DNA from: Methanococcus voltae
GTDB lineage: Archaea > AGJL01 > Methanococci > Methanococcales > Methanococcaceae
Direction of reading: 5' to 3'
Assembly: GCF_024807655.1 (NCBI RefSeq)
Contig: NZ_JANUCR010000002.1
Location: forward strand, 1 to 64,000
Length of the DNA stretch: 64,000 nt
Position 1 is the first letter of the stretch. Each line of letters opens with the position of its first letter. The notes under the pieces were generated by a model that ran no database searches, was not told the DNA's origin, and was given only the letters and a program-made list of their open reading frames with translations. This document shows, piece after piece, positions 1-9,354 of this stretch. Both the position numbers and the translations under genes were made by a program.

Positions 1-1343
1 TTCAAGATACATTATTAGCAGAATTAATACCAGCAGAAACATTAGATTTAGCTGCAGACTATAACGTATTATTAACAGCTGACAATGCTTCCGTAGATAT
101 CGGAACAATTACATTAAGCCAGTTAATAACAAACAATGCAAGCTTTACTATCGCTGGAATCACAGAAAATGGTACTATTAACTTAACAGTTAACGTAACA
201 AACGGAACTAACAACTTCCAAGTAGCAACAGATGGTTTTAATGTATATATTATGCCATTAGACAGTGATGAAGAGGTTTCAGACGGTGAAACATTCGAAG
301 TAGATGAAAATAAGAGTGTAGTTATCGTATCAGGCGAAACATCTGAAATTGTAGCTAATAATTCAATACCTGAAAATAAAACAATTAGTATTAAATTAAA
401 TGAATACAATGAAACAGGTACAAAAATAACATTGACACATAATATCACATTATGCAGAAATGTTACAGAAGATGAAAATAATATAAGCTATGTATTAGAA
501 CTTCCAAAAGATATAGTCATATCATCAACAAATAGTTCATGGAATAAAGAATTAATATTGCCTACAATTGTTACAACAAAACCTACTGTTGACGGCGCAA
601 AATCCGTTGACGTAGTAATTAAAGTAGGTTCATATAATTCAACCATTAATTTCAGCAAACCTGTTAAATTAATTATACCAAATCAAAATGGTAAAAAAGC
701 AGCTTTCAAAGATTTAGATGGAAACATTAATAAAATAACATATTACAGTACCTTAGATGCTTTAGAAACTGCTCTAAATACTACAAGTGAAGGTTATACC
801 TATGTTGGAAACGATATGGTAATCTTAACAAAGCACTTCACTGAATATATTGCATATACCCAGGAAGACCCTGTTACACCAAGTTCGTCAGGCTCAAGCA
901 GACATCACAGTAGCAGTGCTTCAGAATCAATAACTACAAGCAATTTAATTTCAAGTGCAAACATAGTTTATGCAAACTTAGACAAAAACTATGCAACAGA
1001 ATTAAAGAGCTCAGTTAATAAATGTACAGAAGGATACACAATAAACGATGATACAATTATCGTAGGTGGTCCATTAGCTAACCCATTGGCAAAAGCATAT
1101 ATGAATGAATTTGCTGTATCAATCACAAATTCAAACCCTGGAGAAAATAAAGGTGTAATACAAATGATAACTGTTAAATCAGAAGGTGTTGGTATAATAT
1201 CAGAGTACACCGTTGTATTACTCGCAGGTTCAGATAGATTTGGTACACAAGCTGCTGTTGAATACTTCAAAACACTTGAAGAAGTTCCCGAAGAACCTAT
1301 TTACGTAGAATGGGTTGACGGAAAAGCAGTATTAGTTAAATAA
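1..1343 (+). CDS. S-layer-like surface protein, C-terminal part (5' end outside window)
   Basis: The reading frame is open from the first complete codon at position 3 to the TAA at 1341-1343, so the gene starts before the window. A Met codon at 252 is internal. The protein is rich in Asn, Thr and Ser with many N-X-S/T sequons, as expected of N-glycosylated methanococcal surface proteins. A Ser/His linker (about codons 296-308 of the visible part) is followed by a C-terminal domain containing IIVGGPLANPL and later VLLAGSDRFGTQAAVEYFK. This paired pattern is typical of the C-terminal S-layer domain of Methanococcales. Likely role: a cell-surface lattice protein or a paralogue. The N-terminus and signal peptide cannot be judged. 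Confidence 0.75.
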   Translation, partial: QDTLLAELIPAETLDLAADYNVLLTADNASVDIGTITLSQLITNNASFTIAGITENGTINLTVNVTNGTNNFQVATDGFNVYIMPLDSDEEVSDGETFEVDENKSVVIVSGETSEIVANNSIPENKTISIKLNEYNETGTKITLTHNITLCRNVTEDENNISYVLELPKDIVISSTNSSWNKELILPTIVTTKPTVDGAKSVDVVIKVGSYNSTINFSKPVKLIIPNQNGKKAAFKDLDGNINKITYYSTLDALETALNTTSEGYTYVGNDMVILTKHFTEYIAYTQEDPVTPSSSGSSRHHSSSASESITTSNLISSANIVYANLDKNYATELKSSVNKCTEGYTINDDTIIVGGPLANPLAKAYMNEFAVSITNSNPGENKGVIQMITVKSEGVGIISEYTVVLLAGSDRFGTQAAVEYFKTLEEVPEEPIYVEWVDGKAVLVK

Positions 1344-1344
1344 T

Positions 1345-1400
1345 CTTAAAACTTTACCTAAAAGTTTTATTACTTATTTTTTCTTTTTTTAATTTTTAAA
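1345..1400 (+). terminator. T-rich terminator after the S-layer-like gene
   Basis: Just after the stop codon a short inverted repeat (AAAACT ... AGTTTT) is followed by a run of T-rich sequence at about 1372-1396. This fits an archaeal oligo-T transcription terminator. Confidence 0.5.
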
Positions 1401-1556
1401 ATAATATTATCATTTAATTATATTATTGAGTATACTTTTAAAATATTTATTAATTTAGATTTATAAATTTTACTATATCTTTTTTATAAAAAGAAATAAT
1501 ATTAATTATATACTATATTAGTAAATTACATATTAAGTATATTAAGAGATGTAAAA

Positions 1557-2201
1557 ATGAATAAATTTATATTACGGGTTATAACGTTTACAATAGGACT
1601 TTTCATCATGGCTTTTGGGATAACACTTTCAGTTAAAACTAATATGGGAATTTCTCCAATATCCTGTGTCCCGTATGTATACAGTTTTAAATTGCCTTTC
1701 ACACTGGGGGAATTAACGATTCTTTTCAACGTTTTACTCATTATTTTACAAATGATTATATTACGTCGTAATTATCGTTTAATACACTTAGTGCAGTTGC
1801 CTGTTGTATTAGTTCTTGGTATATTCATTGATTTAACAATGTATATGTTTTCAGATGTGCATATTTCTAATTATATATTGCAAGTGTTATTATGCTTATT
1901 TAGCTGTGTTTTAATAGGATTCGGTGTTTTTTTGGAAGTAAAATCGAAGATTACATATCTGCCAGGGGAAGGGTTGGCGATGGCAATTTCTGACACGTTT
2001 GAAAAAGAGTTTGGTAAAGCAAAGGTTGGAGTTGACGTTTCAATGGTTGCCGTAGGTATTATAAGTTCTTTCATTTTTTTGAATCAACTACAAGGAATAC
2101 GTGAAGGAACTATTTTTGCAGCCATATTGGTTGGTTTCTTTGTGAAGTTATTTAACAAAATATCTTTATCCTCAATTAGCAATAAGATTTGGATTAGGTA
2201 A
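1557..2201 (+). CDS. YczE/DUF6198-like integral membrane protein
   Basis: A 214-aa protein with about five to six hydrophobic segments. The N-terminal part, with MAFGITLSVKTNMGISPISC near residues 19-38, matches the pattern of the YczE/YitT-like membrane protein family. The biochemical role of this family is unknown; transport is often guessed. The ATG at 1557 follows a purine-rich GAGATG site. The gene sits between the S-layer-like gene and the left attachment site of the integrated element, so it is host DNA. Family assignment is from sequence pattern only. Confidence 0.7.
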   Translation: MNKFILRVITFTIGLFIMAFGITLSVKTNMGISPISCVPYVYSFKLPFTLGELTILFNVLLIILQMIILRRNYRLIHLVQLPVVLVLGIFIDLTMYMFSDVHISNYILQVLLCLFSCVLIGFGVFLEVKSKITYLPGEGLAMAISDTFEKEFGKAKVGVDVSMVAVGIISSFIFLNQLQGIREGTIFAAILVGFFVKLFNKISLSSISNKIWIR

Positions 2202-2208
2202 ACCTGTT

Positions 2209-2234
2209 TAATATTTTTTCTTTTTTTTAATTTT
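2209..2234 (+). terminator. Oligo-T terminator after the YczE-like gene
   Basis: A long T-rich run directly follows the stop codon at 2201, consistent with an archaeal terminator. Confidence 0.45.
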
Positions 2235-2315
2235 CTAAAATCGTAATTATTTGATATTATTTTTATTTTAAAATAGTATATTTATTAATTTAAATTTATA
2301 AATATTAATATATAT

Positions 2316-2417
2316 TATAGAAAAAGGAGCTTGATAACTTAATATCAAACTCCTAAATCAGTTAGTGCAGGGAAAGGGATTTGAACCCTCGAACTCCTAC
2401 GAGACTGGATCTTAAGT
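2316..2417. repeat. attL: 102-bp direct repeat (left copy), 3' half of tRNA-Leu plus terminator
   Basis: This 102-bp stretch is identical, base by base, to 28793-28894. It contains the 3' half of tRNA-Leu(UAA) (2366-2417, minus-strand sense) and the terminator hairpin of that tRNA (arms 2325-2336 and 2343-2354). The match stops inside the anticodon stem: right copy AAGTCCAGCG, left copy AAGTGCACCA. This is the classic scar of a tyrosine-integrase element that entered a tRNA gene. The copy here is the truncated one, since no 5' half of a tRNA follows. Confidence 0.95.
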
Positions 2418-2810
2418 GCACCAGAGTTCAACATTTTATATAAATCTATAAAATGAACGTTAAATATTTTGTTAAGTTTTTTTAATTTAGCGACAGATTA
2501 AACCGTTAATTATTATTAGTTTTTAAGTTGTTTACGTAATTATTTTTATTTGTTAATATCCTTAATAAGTCGATTGTACCATATGCGACCGATTTATTCT
2601 TTAATATGGTTAACCTACCTTAGTATTTAGGGTTATATCGGTATATGTAGATATATTTATATATTACTTTAAACACATATTAAACTGTAATCTCCGTTTT
2701 GCCTTTTCTCCTCTGAGATTTTTCGATGATGAGGATGCTCATTTCCTAATATCTATCTCTATTTTTGTTATATCGAAATTTATGAATATATTATATTTTG
2801 AGGTGTTATT
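2418..2810. other. Non-coding left end of the element
   Basis: About 390 bp without a supportable gene. It holds a 9-bp inverted repeat (CATTTTATA at 2432-2440 and TATAAAATG at 2447-2455, 6-nt loop) close to attL and several TATA-like stretches near 2640-2670. A promoter for the structural operon should lie here, since the first gene starts at 2811 behind a strong GAGGTG. Confidence 0.5.
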
Positions 2811-3125
2811 TTGATACATATTTGTCCTTATTGTATGAATCCTGTTCCTCACTATGATAATGATTACATTGGGGAACTTCAACCAGTAAACGTTGATAAT
2901 GAAAATTTTAATTGTGGAGCTTTACAATCAAATGTAATTTTGAATAATGCAAAATGCTCAAATATTCAAGGATTAAAAGTAAACGGCGGTAAGATAGCTA
3001 AAAAGCTAAAACTTAACCAAGAACAAAAAGAATTATTTTTTAATAAGATAATTGAGATTAAACGAAAAAAGAACCGATTAAAAGATTATATTATTTTAGA
3101 AATCGCTATTAATTCGGTGATATAA
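2811..3125 (+). CDS. Small CxxC protein, first gene of the structural operon
   Basis: A 104-aa protein starting at TTG 2811, five bases after a strong GAGGTG (2800-2805). The N-terminus carries Cys5-X2-Cys8 and two further cysteines follow in the middle, so a small zinc-binding fold is possible. The C-terminal third is Lys/Glu-rich and probably helical. Its TAA overlaps the ATG of the next gene by one base, so it is translationally coupled to the large surface protein. I do not recognise the family. A small regulator or virion assembly factor would fit the position. Confidence 0.6.
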   Translation: MIHICPYCMNPVPHYDNDYIGELQPVNVDNENFNCGALQSNVILNNAKCSNIQGLKVNGGKIAKKLKLNQEQKELFFNKIIEIKRKKNRLKDYIILEIAINSVI

Positions 3126-5050
3126 TGAAGAAAATTCTTTTATTTTTATTAATATTATTAAGCATTGCATCTGTTAATGCAACTGCTCCAACAATGCCTG
3201 TAAATTATACAACATCAGAATATAAAGTAGTTCTTGATGAACAAATGACTACTGAACAAACTACTTCTACATTATCTGTTTTTGATTATGTACAGTATGC
3301 TCCAGTAGTTTCGGGCATTAATGGAAGTACCATATATTTTGAATCTGAAAAAGATTTAGCACGTTTTTGTATGCATTTTACTCAATCAAATAAAAATTAT
3401 GCATTTAATCATGAATACTCTGTTTTTATATCTGATAACCCAGTGCCTGTTTCTATAGTGTATGGTGAAACATACAGTTGTGGTAATGGGGCAAGACATG
3501 TATTGGTGAATGTAAATTCGAGTAAAATACAAACTGCATATGTGTTTGGTGCAGCTTACTGTGGTGGTTCTGGCGTTTCTTCTAATATGGTCTTAAACGG
3601 TAAAACTGTTACTAGTAGGGGTAGTCATGGTATGACGTATGGTTTTATAGATTCTCCATTTTATAAATCTAGCAACGTTTTTGATTTATATGCTTCTTCT
3701 TCTAGTTCTACAGGTGCTGGTGTAGATGGTTCTTTCTTAGTTTTTGATTCTATAACGTATACTGCAACAATGCCAGAACCCTCTGTAACACAAGATACTT
3801 GTACTCCATATGTTATTATTCCTCAAATGAATGTTATAATTAATTCTATCCCTGCTGTTTCCGTTTACGAAGGTGATAGTCTTTTAGGAACAACAGATAA
3901 CGGCGGTTATTTAAAAATTAATTTACCCATTGGCGAACACTCTTTTAAATTTATAAAAGAAGGTTATTGGGATTATACTATTAATTTAAATGTTCAAAAT
4001 GATACGACTATAAATCCTGAATTAGCACCTAAAACTTCACTATTCCATATTTCAAAACAGTTTGAGGAAAATATATATCCTAATTCTATTTCAAAAGTAA
4101 AATTAGACCTTGAACCTATTAAAAACGCTTACTCTACAAGATTAAGAGTTTCAGGGGCGGATGTAACCAAAGTATATTATAATACTCAAATATTACCAAA
4201 AACTACAGACGGTTCATATATATTAGGGGATATTTCAAACCCTCAAAGTTTAGAAATTGAATATAAAACTCCATCGTCTTGGGGTCAAAGAACATTTACT
4301 GTTGAATTAACTGCGACAGATTTGGAAGGTTCTGCATACACTAATTTAGAAACTATTAATTATGAAGTTTTAGAATTACCTTTCCTTTTAGAAATGCCTA
4401 CTTTTGCAATAGGTAACAATAATGTAAAAATAACAGACCAATCTGGAAGTACTTATTCAGTATTATTATCATTATATAATTCTGAAGGTTCTGAAGTATG
4501 GAGTTCAAGTAACAATATTATAGAATATTGTGATTGTAGCTTTGAAGTTCCAATAACCGAACCAGGTAATTATATACTCGAATTAACTGCAAAAGCAGGA
4601 ACTGTAAAATCTTATTATTCAATTGAGATAATAGAGCCTGTAAAATTAATTACAAATAAATTATCTAGTAATTTAGGAAAAGTAACCACTGCAAAATTTG
4701 CAATATATAATCCTACAGATAATGTAAAATATTATTATTCAACTTTAGAATGTCAATTTTTTAATGAATCAATTAATAAAACATTTTCAATTGCTCCAGG
4801 AGTTAATAAAACTGTAGAATTACCTTTTAAAGTTCCAGATAAACTTGACCTTGAAAATTACCAATTAAATTTAAAAATATATGATAATGAAAAATCAGAA
4901 CCAATATGTTCTGAAGATATAATATTAACAATTTCTAAAAACTCATTTTTACCAATAAATATGGATTCTAATAATTATTTAATAATTTTAGGAATTTTAA
5001 TTATAATTATTGGAGCTGTAATAATATACTGGAAATGGGGTAAAAAATGA
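3125..5050 (+). CDS. Large membrane-anchored surface protein with PEGA-like and Ig-like domains
   Basis: 641 aa. It has a signal peptide (residues 1-20), an N-terminal beta-rich region with several Cys and Gly (to about 225), a PEGA-like module (about 232-295, with LGTTDNGGYLKINLPIGEHS), then Ig-like beta segments. A single C-terminal membrane helix (about 615-636) is followed by Lys residues. This is the layout of a protein displayed outside a membrane and held by its C-terminus. In a provirus it is the best candidate for a spike or receptor-binding protein. The gene overlaps both neighbours (ATG at 3125; stop overlapping the next ATG). Domain names come from pattern reading and the spike role is inferred. 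Confidence 0.65.
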   Translation: MKKILLFLLILLSIASVNATAPTMPVNYTTSEYKVVLDEQMTTEQTTSTLSVFDYVQYAPVVSGINGSTIYFESEKDLARFCMHFTQSNKNYAFNHEYSVFISDNPVPVSIVYGETYSCGNGARHVLVNVNSSKIQTAYVFGAAYCGGSGVSSNMVLNGKTVTSRGSHGMTYGFIDSPFYKSSNVFDLYASSSSSTGAGVDGSFLVFDSITYTATMPEPSVTQDTCTPYVIIPQMNVIINSIPAVSVYEGDSLLGTTDNGGYLKINLPIGEHSFKFIKEGYWDYTINLNVQNDTTINPELAPKTSLFHISKQFEENIYPNSISKVKLDLEPIKNAYSTRLRVSGADVTKVYYNTQILPKTTDGSYILGDISNPQSLEIEYKTPSSWGQRTFTVELTATDLEGSAYTNLETINYEVLELPFLLEMPTFAIGNNNVKITDQSGSTYSVLLSLYNSEGSEVWSSSNNIIEYCDCSFEVPITEPGNYILELTAKAGTVKSYYSIEIIEPVKLITNKLSSNLGKVTTAKFAIYNPTDNVKYYYSTLECQFFNESINKTFSIAPGVNKTVELPFKVPDKLDLENYQLNLKIYDNEKSEPICSEDIILTISKNSFLPINMDSNNYLIILGILIIIIGAVIIYWKWGKK

Positions 5051-7083
5051 ATAAAATTCAACATTTTCAAATAATAAGTATTCTTCTATCTCTTTTTTTA
5101 ATAACTCCTATTTCGGCATTTGAAATTGGAGGTCATGAATTTAATATCGGTGGTGATGACGTTGCAGCCACTGTGGCAGGTGCTGTTATAGGTGGTGCAC
5201 TTGTAATCGGTGGTGCTGCAGTAATTGGTGTTACTGCACCCGTTTGGGCTGTAGCTGCTGGTGTTGTAGTTTGTGCGGTAGGGGTAGAAGCAGGATGGCG
5301 TTATTTAAATGGAAAGGATGCCGGAGACGTTGCAGTTGTAACAGGTGAGAAAAACGTAAGCAATACTAATTATATTAACAATACTGAAGCTTACCAAAAA
5401 ATTGCAGGTTTTAAGCAGTATTCCGAAGAAGCATCTGCAAGAGATATTTTAGAATTAAGAAATACTTTAGATAGTTCAATCTGTAATTATAATTATAAAA
5501 CTGAAGGTACTTTATCAGACGTCGTAATTAATATGGAAGGACCTGAAAAGATTTATGGATTTTCGGCTTTCCCAATTTCTGTTGAATTAACTGAAGCTAT
5601 AACGGGTTCAGAAAATAAATCATACGTTGATATCGATTATATTTCCATATACTTGGTGGATTCCAGTGGTAGAAAATGGAATGAAAAAAGGATAAATGAT
5701 ATTCCTAAAATTTATAAAGATTGTGAAGAACATGAGTTTGACCCTCATAAATTATCATATAATGTAACTATGAAAGCACCTGACCCATACATTGGAAAGG
5801 CTAATTCTATGATTTCAAATATACCTAATAGGAATACTTTAAAAGAATTAATGGATGCAGAGGTCAATAAATTCGAAATAATTGTTGAAGTACACGGGGT
5901 TGCACAGTTGTATAAATTAGAACGTACTTCACACACAACAGAGGACGGACATACATACACCCGTGAAAGTGAAGAATTTGATAAAACTATTAATATAAAT
6001 ACTAAATTAAAATCTTTAGATGCTTGGAATAATGAAAAGAATGGTAAATATTATACTAATGGTGCATCTGCATCACTTCCTGTAGATTATATTAATAATT
6101 TGGAGTTAATCGCTTATGCTGGTTATTCTAACGGTGCAACATCTAATATTATTTCAAGAACCTGGGCAAGTTGTACCCACGTCTATAATTCAAGTTCAAA
6201 ATACAGATTTGTAGCAATTGGACAACCTAACAACTTAGAACCAGTACCCGTTACTATAACTGATGATTATAGGGCAGTAGTTTTAAGATTAGATTCTAAT
6301 TCTTCAACTTTAGTAAGTCAAACACCTGGAAACTTCCACGATATGGGTGTACACTCCGAGGTACAAACTGCATTAAATTATCTTTATAATAAAAATACTG
6401 AAACCTATGAAACTTATTTTTTAGTCGTTGCTGACGTGGATGACGGATATTCTAAAGTTCCTATTTGGTATATCACCAGACCCCTTATTTCTGTAATTAA
6501 TAATCTCAAATATTCCATATCTGATGAAGATAGGAAAGAAATTGCAGATTTAACGGCTGATGGTTCAATATCTGAATCTGATAGAAAAAGGATTAATGAA
6601 ATCATTGATTTGGCTGAAAAGTCTACAAAGCAAAAAAAGGACGTAGTTGAAGATAAGCAAAATTCTGGATATTATAAAAATAGTGACGCAGTGGATGCAT
6701 CTAAAAACGCAATAAATGATTATTCTAAAGCTTTAGAATATTTGCAAAAGTCAAAAACGACTGATAATCCTGAAGATGTAAAAAGATATACTTATTTGTC
6801 GTCATCTTGCTATGAACCTGCTGGTGATTACTGGTCCCAAGCTGCTGAAAAGTATGAACAAGGATATACTGAAGAAGCTGAAGCACTTGCTAATAACGCT
6901 AAAAAATTAGAAGAGTTGGCTAAAGACTATGAACCTTCATTGATGTTCACAACAGGACAACAAATCATGGATAAAATACACGAATTAAAAGCAGGATTGG
7001 GTATTTCTCAAGTTCCAGATGCAGCAATAATTGTTATATTATTGATTATTTTATTTGGCATAATTTATTTAATTAAAAGATAA
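5047..7083 (+). CDS. Second large membrane-anchored protein with Gly/Ala/Val-rich hydrophobic region
   Basis: 678 aa. A signal peptide (1-24) is followed by a long Gly/Ala/Val-rich hydrophobic stretch (about 38-85) that could insert in or fuse with a membrane. Next come a large mixed ectodomain, an acidic helical region (about 480-640, with repeat-like KSKTTDNPEDVKRYTYLSS and YEQGYTEEAEALANNAKK) and a C-terminal transmembrane helix ending in Lys-Arg. The start overlaps the stop of the previous gene (ATGA). The two genes are probably made together and may form the virion surface. The glycine-rich hydrophobic patch suggests a fusion-type role, but this is speculation. No known family was recognised. 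Confidence 0.6.
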   Translation: MNKIQHFQIISILLSLFLITPISAFEIGGHEFNIGGDDVAATVAGAVIGGALVIGGAAVIGVTAPVWAVAAGVVVCAVGVEAGWRYLNGKDAGDVAVVTGEKNVSNTNYINNTEAYQKIAGFKQYSEEASARDILELRNTLDSSICNYNYKTEGTLSDVVINMEGPEKIYGFSAFPISVELTEAITGSENKSYVDIDYISIYLVDSSGRKWNEKRINDIPKIYKDCEEHEFDPHKLSYNVTMKAPDPYIGKANSMISNIPNRNTLKELMDAEVNKFEIIVEVHGVAQLYKLERTSHTTEDGHTYTRESEEFDKTININTKLKSLDAWNNEKNGKYYTNGASASLPVDYINNLELIAYAGYSNGATSNIISRTWASCTHVYNSSSKYRFVAIGQPNNLEPVPVTITDDYRAVVLRLDSNSSTLVSQTPGNFHDMGVHSEVQTALNYLYNKNTETYETYFLVVADVDDGYSKVPIWYITRPLISVINNLKYSISDEDRKEIADLTADGSISESDRKRINEIIDLAEKSTKQKKDVVEDKQNSGYYKNSDAVDASKNAINDYSKALEYLQKSKTTDNPEDVKRYTYLSSSCYEPAGDYWSQAAEKYEQGYTEEAEALANNAKKLEELAKDYEPSLMFTTGQQIMDKIHELKAGLGISQVPDAAIIVILLIILFGIIYLIKR

Positions 7084-7095
7084 TGAGGTGTTCTA

Positions 7096-7587
7096 ATGGC
7101 TAAAACTAATTGGAATATGTGGATTATAAAGATGATAGCCACATCTTTGGGAGCTGGTGCAGTTTTCTGGTATGCAGGTCAGCACTCAATAGCATTAAAT
7201 GAAATTATTACAACACTTGCAAGTGTCCCTTTTTTAATAATACTTTTAATTGAAGGTATTGATAAATTTGTAGATATGAAAGATGTTTTAACATCACTTT
7301 ATCAACAGAGTTCTGGGACTACTGGATACATTTTAGTACTTGCTGGTGCAGTACTTGGATTTGCAGGTATTGTATGGGCTTTAGCTGGTACATTAACCTT
7401 AAATGTGGGTTCTATGAATCCAGCAATAATAGTAGTTGCAGGTCTTTTATCACTTTATATTCTAGCACCTGAAACTGGTGACGATGAATTAATTCTTTAT
7501 ATTTGGTTAGGGGCTACAATTGCAACAATGGCAAAATACTTTATTTTACTTCCATCGATTCCTGGATTGCCTGGATTAACTACTTAA
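7096..7587 (+). CDS. Small polytopic membrane protein, virion candidate
   Basis: 163 aa with about four to five hydrophobic helices (near residues 8-24, 38-55, 75-98, 105-124 and 132-152). The loop around 56-72 is charged. It starts at ATG 7096 after GAGGTG at 7084-7089. It lies in the cassette of hydrophobic proteins that follow the two surface proteins. Membrane-containing and spindle-shaped archaeal viruses use such small hydrophobic proteins as major structural proteins, so this is one candidate. The family was not identified from the sequence. Confidence 0.55.
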   Translation: MAKTNWNMWIIKMIATSLGAGAVFWYAGQHSIALNEIITTLASVPFLIILLIEGIDKFVDMKDVLTSLYQQSSGTTGYILVLAGAVLGFAGIVWALAGTLTLNVGSMNPAIIVVAGLLSLYILAPETGDDELILYIWLGATIATMAKYFILLPSIPGLPGLTT

Positions 7588-7602
7588 TTTCGGGTGATTG
7601 GA

Positions 7603-7926
7603 ATGATTCAACAAATAATAGCAGTATTACTTGCAGCACTTGTAACTATTGCATATAATGAACCAATTTCTACCATCGGCAACATTTTGGGATTTTCAGA
7701 AGTGTTGGCGTGGGCAACCCCAACTGTTTTAATTTTGTTGTGTGTTTGGAAGTTAGCTTCTTCAGATTGGGGACTCGGTGATGCAATAGCGATAATTGTT
7801 TTAGCAACTCTTTCTATGTTGTATATTACTCAAAATATCGATAGCATACTTTTAGAAATCTCTAAATTACTGTTAGGTATTGGTACAGGGGTCATTATTG
7901 GTTATCTTGCAAAAGGTGGTAAGTAA
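7603..7926 (+). CDS. Small hydrophobic protein, major structural protein candidate
   Basis: 107 aa from ATG 7603; GGTGAT at 7593-7598 gives the right spacing. A GTG at 7594 is also in frame but lies inside that ribosome-binding site. The protein has three to four hydrophobic segments (about 3-20, 31-50, 56-77 and 86-104) and ends in Gly-Lys. Size and hydrophobicity fit the short two- to four-helix capsid proteins of spindle-shaped viruses. No alignment was possible. The stop overlaps the next ATG by one base. Confidence 0.55.
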   Translation: MIQQIIAVLLAALVTIAYNEPISTIGNILGFSEVLAWATPTVLILLCVWKLASSDWGLGDAIAIIVLATLSMLYITQNIDSILLEISKLLLGIGTGVIIGYLAKGGK

Positions 7927-8201
7927 TGGCGATAGATACATCAACAATTTTAGTATTTTTTCAATCCCATATTTTAGAAATTATACTAATTGTAGCATTA
8001 ATATTTATTTTAAAAAATTGGAAGTTGATTCTAATTTCTATTTTAATAATTGGTTTATTGAGTTATTTCGGATTTTTTGACAGTTTATTAAATAGTATTT
8101 TTCCAAGTACTGGGGTTATACCATTTAATTTTTTAAATAATTCATTATTGAATAATTCGATAAATCAAACATTAAATCAATCAATAATTAATTTTAGTTA
8201 A
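7926..8201 (+). CDS. Small hydrophobic protein with Asn/Ser-rich tail
   Basis: 91 aa starting at ATG 7926, overlapping the previous stop by one base. It has two or three hydrophobic segments between residues 5 and 60. An Asn/Leu/Ser tail with several N-X-S/T sites (NNS, NNS, NQT, NQS) could be N-glycosylated outside the membrane. Like its neighbours, it is probably part of the virion membrane set. No family recognised. Confidence 0.5.
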   Translation: MAIDTSTILVFFQSHILEIILIVALIFILKNWKLILISILIIGLLSYFGFFDSLLNSIFPSTGVIPFNFLNNSLLNNSINQTLNQSIINFS

Positions 8202-8213
8202 CGGGGGTAAATT

Positions 8214-8336
8214 ATGGCAAGAAATGTAGGTAAAATTAATAAAAAGAAAGGGGCGTTCTATTACGTTGATAAAGAGGGTAATGTAGTTGAAAAGTCACGT
8301 TCTGAAATGAATAAAAAGAAATCAAAAAAGAAATAG
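8214..8336 (+). CDS. 40-aa strongly basic protein
   Basis: An ORF of 40 codons from ATG 8214 (upstream GGGGGT) to TAG 8334-8336. The translation opens MARNVGKINKKKGAFYYVDK and ends KKKSKKK. About a third of residues are Lys/Arg, so nucleic-acid binding is likely. It lies in the structural cassette and could help condense the genome in the particle. The next gene's GGTGAT overlaps its stop. The short length lowers confidence, but the ribosome-binding site, tight spacing and composition support a real gene. Confidence 0.6.
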   Translation: MARNVGKINKKKGAFYYVDKEGNVVEKSRSEMNKKKSKKK

Positions 8337-8344
8337 GTGATTAA

Positions 8345-8866
8345 ATGATAAATAATAAAAATATTACAATCGGATTAATCATCGCATTAGTTTTAACCTG
8401 TGTCGGAGCTTATTGGATGGGTGGACACAGTGGCGATGGTGGCGGATTTTTATTCGATTTTTTAAAAAATAAAAATACAACAGATAATTCAACAAATAAC
8501 GACACTAAAAATAATACATTAATAAATGATACTTTAATTAATTCAACAATTAATCAAACTACAAATAATACAATCAATTTTATTACATCTGCAGTATTTG
8601 ATAATTCAACTAATAATTCAGTAATATCAATTGAAGCATCTTCTGAAAATATAATTGCATCACAATTAACAATATTTACAAGTTATACAAATGATTCATT
8701 TATTGAAGCTTACAGTTCTTCAGATGTATCATTGCCAAAAGTTGTAACATTGGCTGTAAATGCAAATAATTCAAATTTATATTATTACATAAATGTTGAA
8801 TACAACAATAATACTTACAGAATTCCAAATGGAACAGAAGTTATTGAATTAAATTCTAATAATTAA
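8345..8866 (+). CDS. Signal-anchored, sequon-rich surface protein
   Basis: 173 aa. A hydrophobic N-terminal helix (8-27) acts as signal or anchor. A region of Asn/Thr/Asp follows (about 42-80) with an unusual density of N-X-S/T sites, then a compact C-terminal part (about 80-173) that looks beta-rich. It starts at ATG 8345 after GGTGAT (8336-8341). The composition points to a heavily glycosylated stalk carrying a small head domain outside the membrane. Role in the virion surface is inferred from context; no family recognised. Confidence 0.55.
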   Translation: MINNKNITIGLIIALVLTCVGAYWMGGHSGDGGGFLFDFLKNKNTTDNSTNNDTKNNTLINDTLINSTINQTTNNTINFITSAVFDNSTNNSVISIEASSENIIASQLTIFTSYTNDSFIEAYSSSDVSLPKVVTLAVNANNSNLYYYINVEYNNNTYRIPNGTEVIELNSNN

Positions 8867-8876
8867 GAGTGATAAT

Positions 8877-9338
8877 ATGAAAATATTAAAAACTCTTTTT
8901 TTTATTTTTTTAATTATTTTTATTAGTACATTTACTATTTTGAACATTCAGCAGTCTGAAGAAGATATTATAAATGAAAGAATGGAAGAATATGGCTATC
9001 CTTCATCAGGGTACATTATTACAAATAAAACCGTTCGTTATAGTGACGCTTCTTTTGTAATATTATCGAACTCACCTAAAAAGTATTCAATCGGTGGGAT
9101 TCAAGCATTAAATAAAGCACGGGATTATTTAAATTCAGAATATAATCAAGAATTAGCAGAACATGACTATATGATTGATGTAGAACCTGAATCAATTGAA
9201 GAATATCGAGAGAATGATAATTATTATTGGATGTTTAAAATGAGATTTGGAAAGGTAGGAACCGAAGGCGATTTTATGGGTTATGTAATGGTTGATAGAA
9301 GAACGGGCCATTGTAAAATGGAAGGCTTATTCGGTTAA
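8877..9338 (+). CDS. Signal-anchored protein with PepSY-like C-terminal part
   Basis: 153 aa. An N-terminal membrane helix (about 4-24) leads to a soluble domain. The C-terminal section, YYWMFKMRFGKVGTEGDFMG followed by YVMVDRRTGHCKMEGLF, has the rhythm of a PepSY-like beta-strand pair (aromatic strand, then V-D-x-x-T-G turn). The assignment is tentative. ATG 8877 lies just downstream of the previous gene with GTGAT in between. It probably belongs to the same structural transcript. Confidence 0.5.
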   Translation: MKILKTLFFIFLIIFISTFTILNIQQSEEDIINERMEEYGYPSSGYIITNKTVRYSDASFVILSNSPKKYSIGGIQALNKARDYLNSEYNQELAEHDYMIDVEPESIEEYRENDNYYWMFKMRFGKVGTEGDFMGYVMVDRRTGHCKMEGLFG

Positions 9339-9354
9339 TGGTGAGCGTGAGCTT

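Noticed and set aside
2700-2760. CTGA and GATGATGA motifs that look like box C/D small RNA elements
   Set aside because: The order and spacing do not give a C-D'-C'-D arrangement, and no CTGA follows the C-like box.
9292-9354. Longer N-terminus for the coiled-coil protein ending at 9849
   Set aside because: It would overlap the upstream gene and hide the signal peptide; the ATG at 9355 has its own ribosome-binding site.
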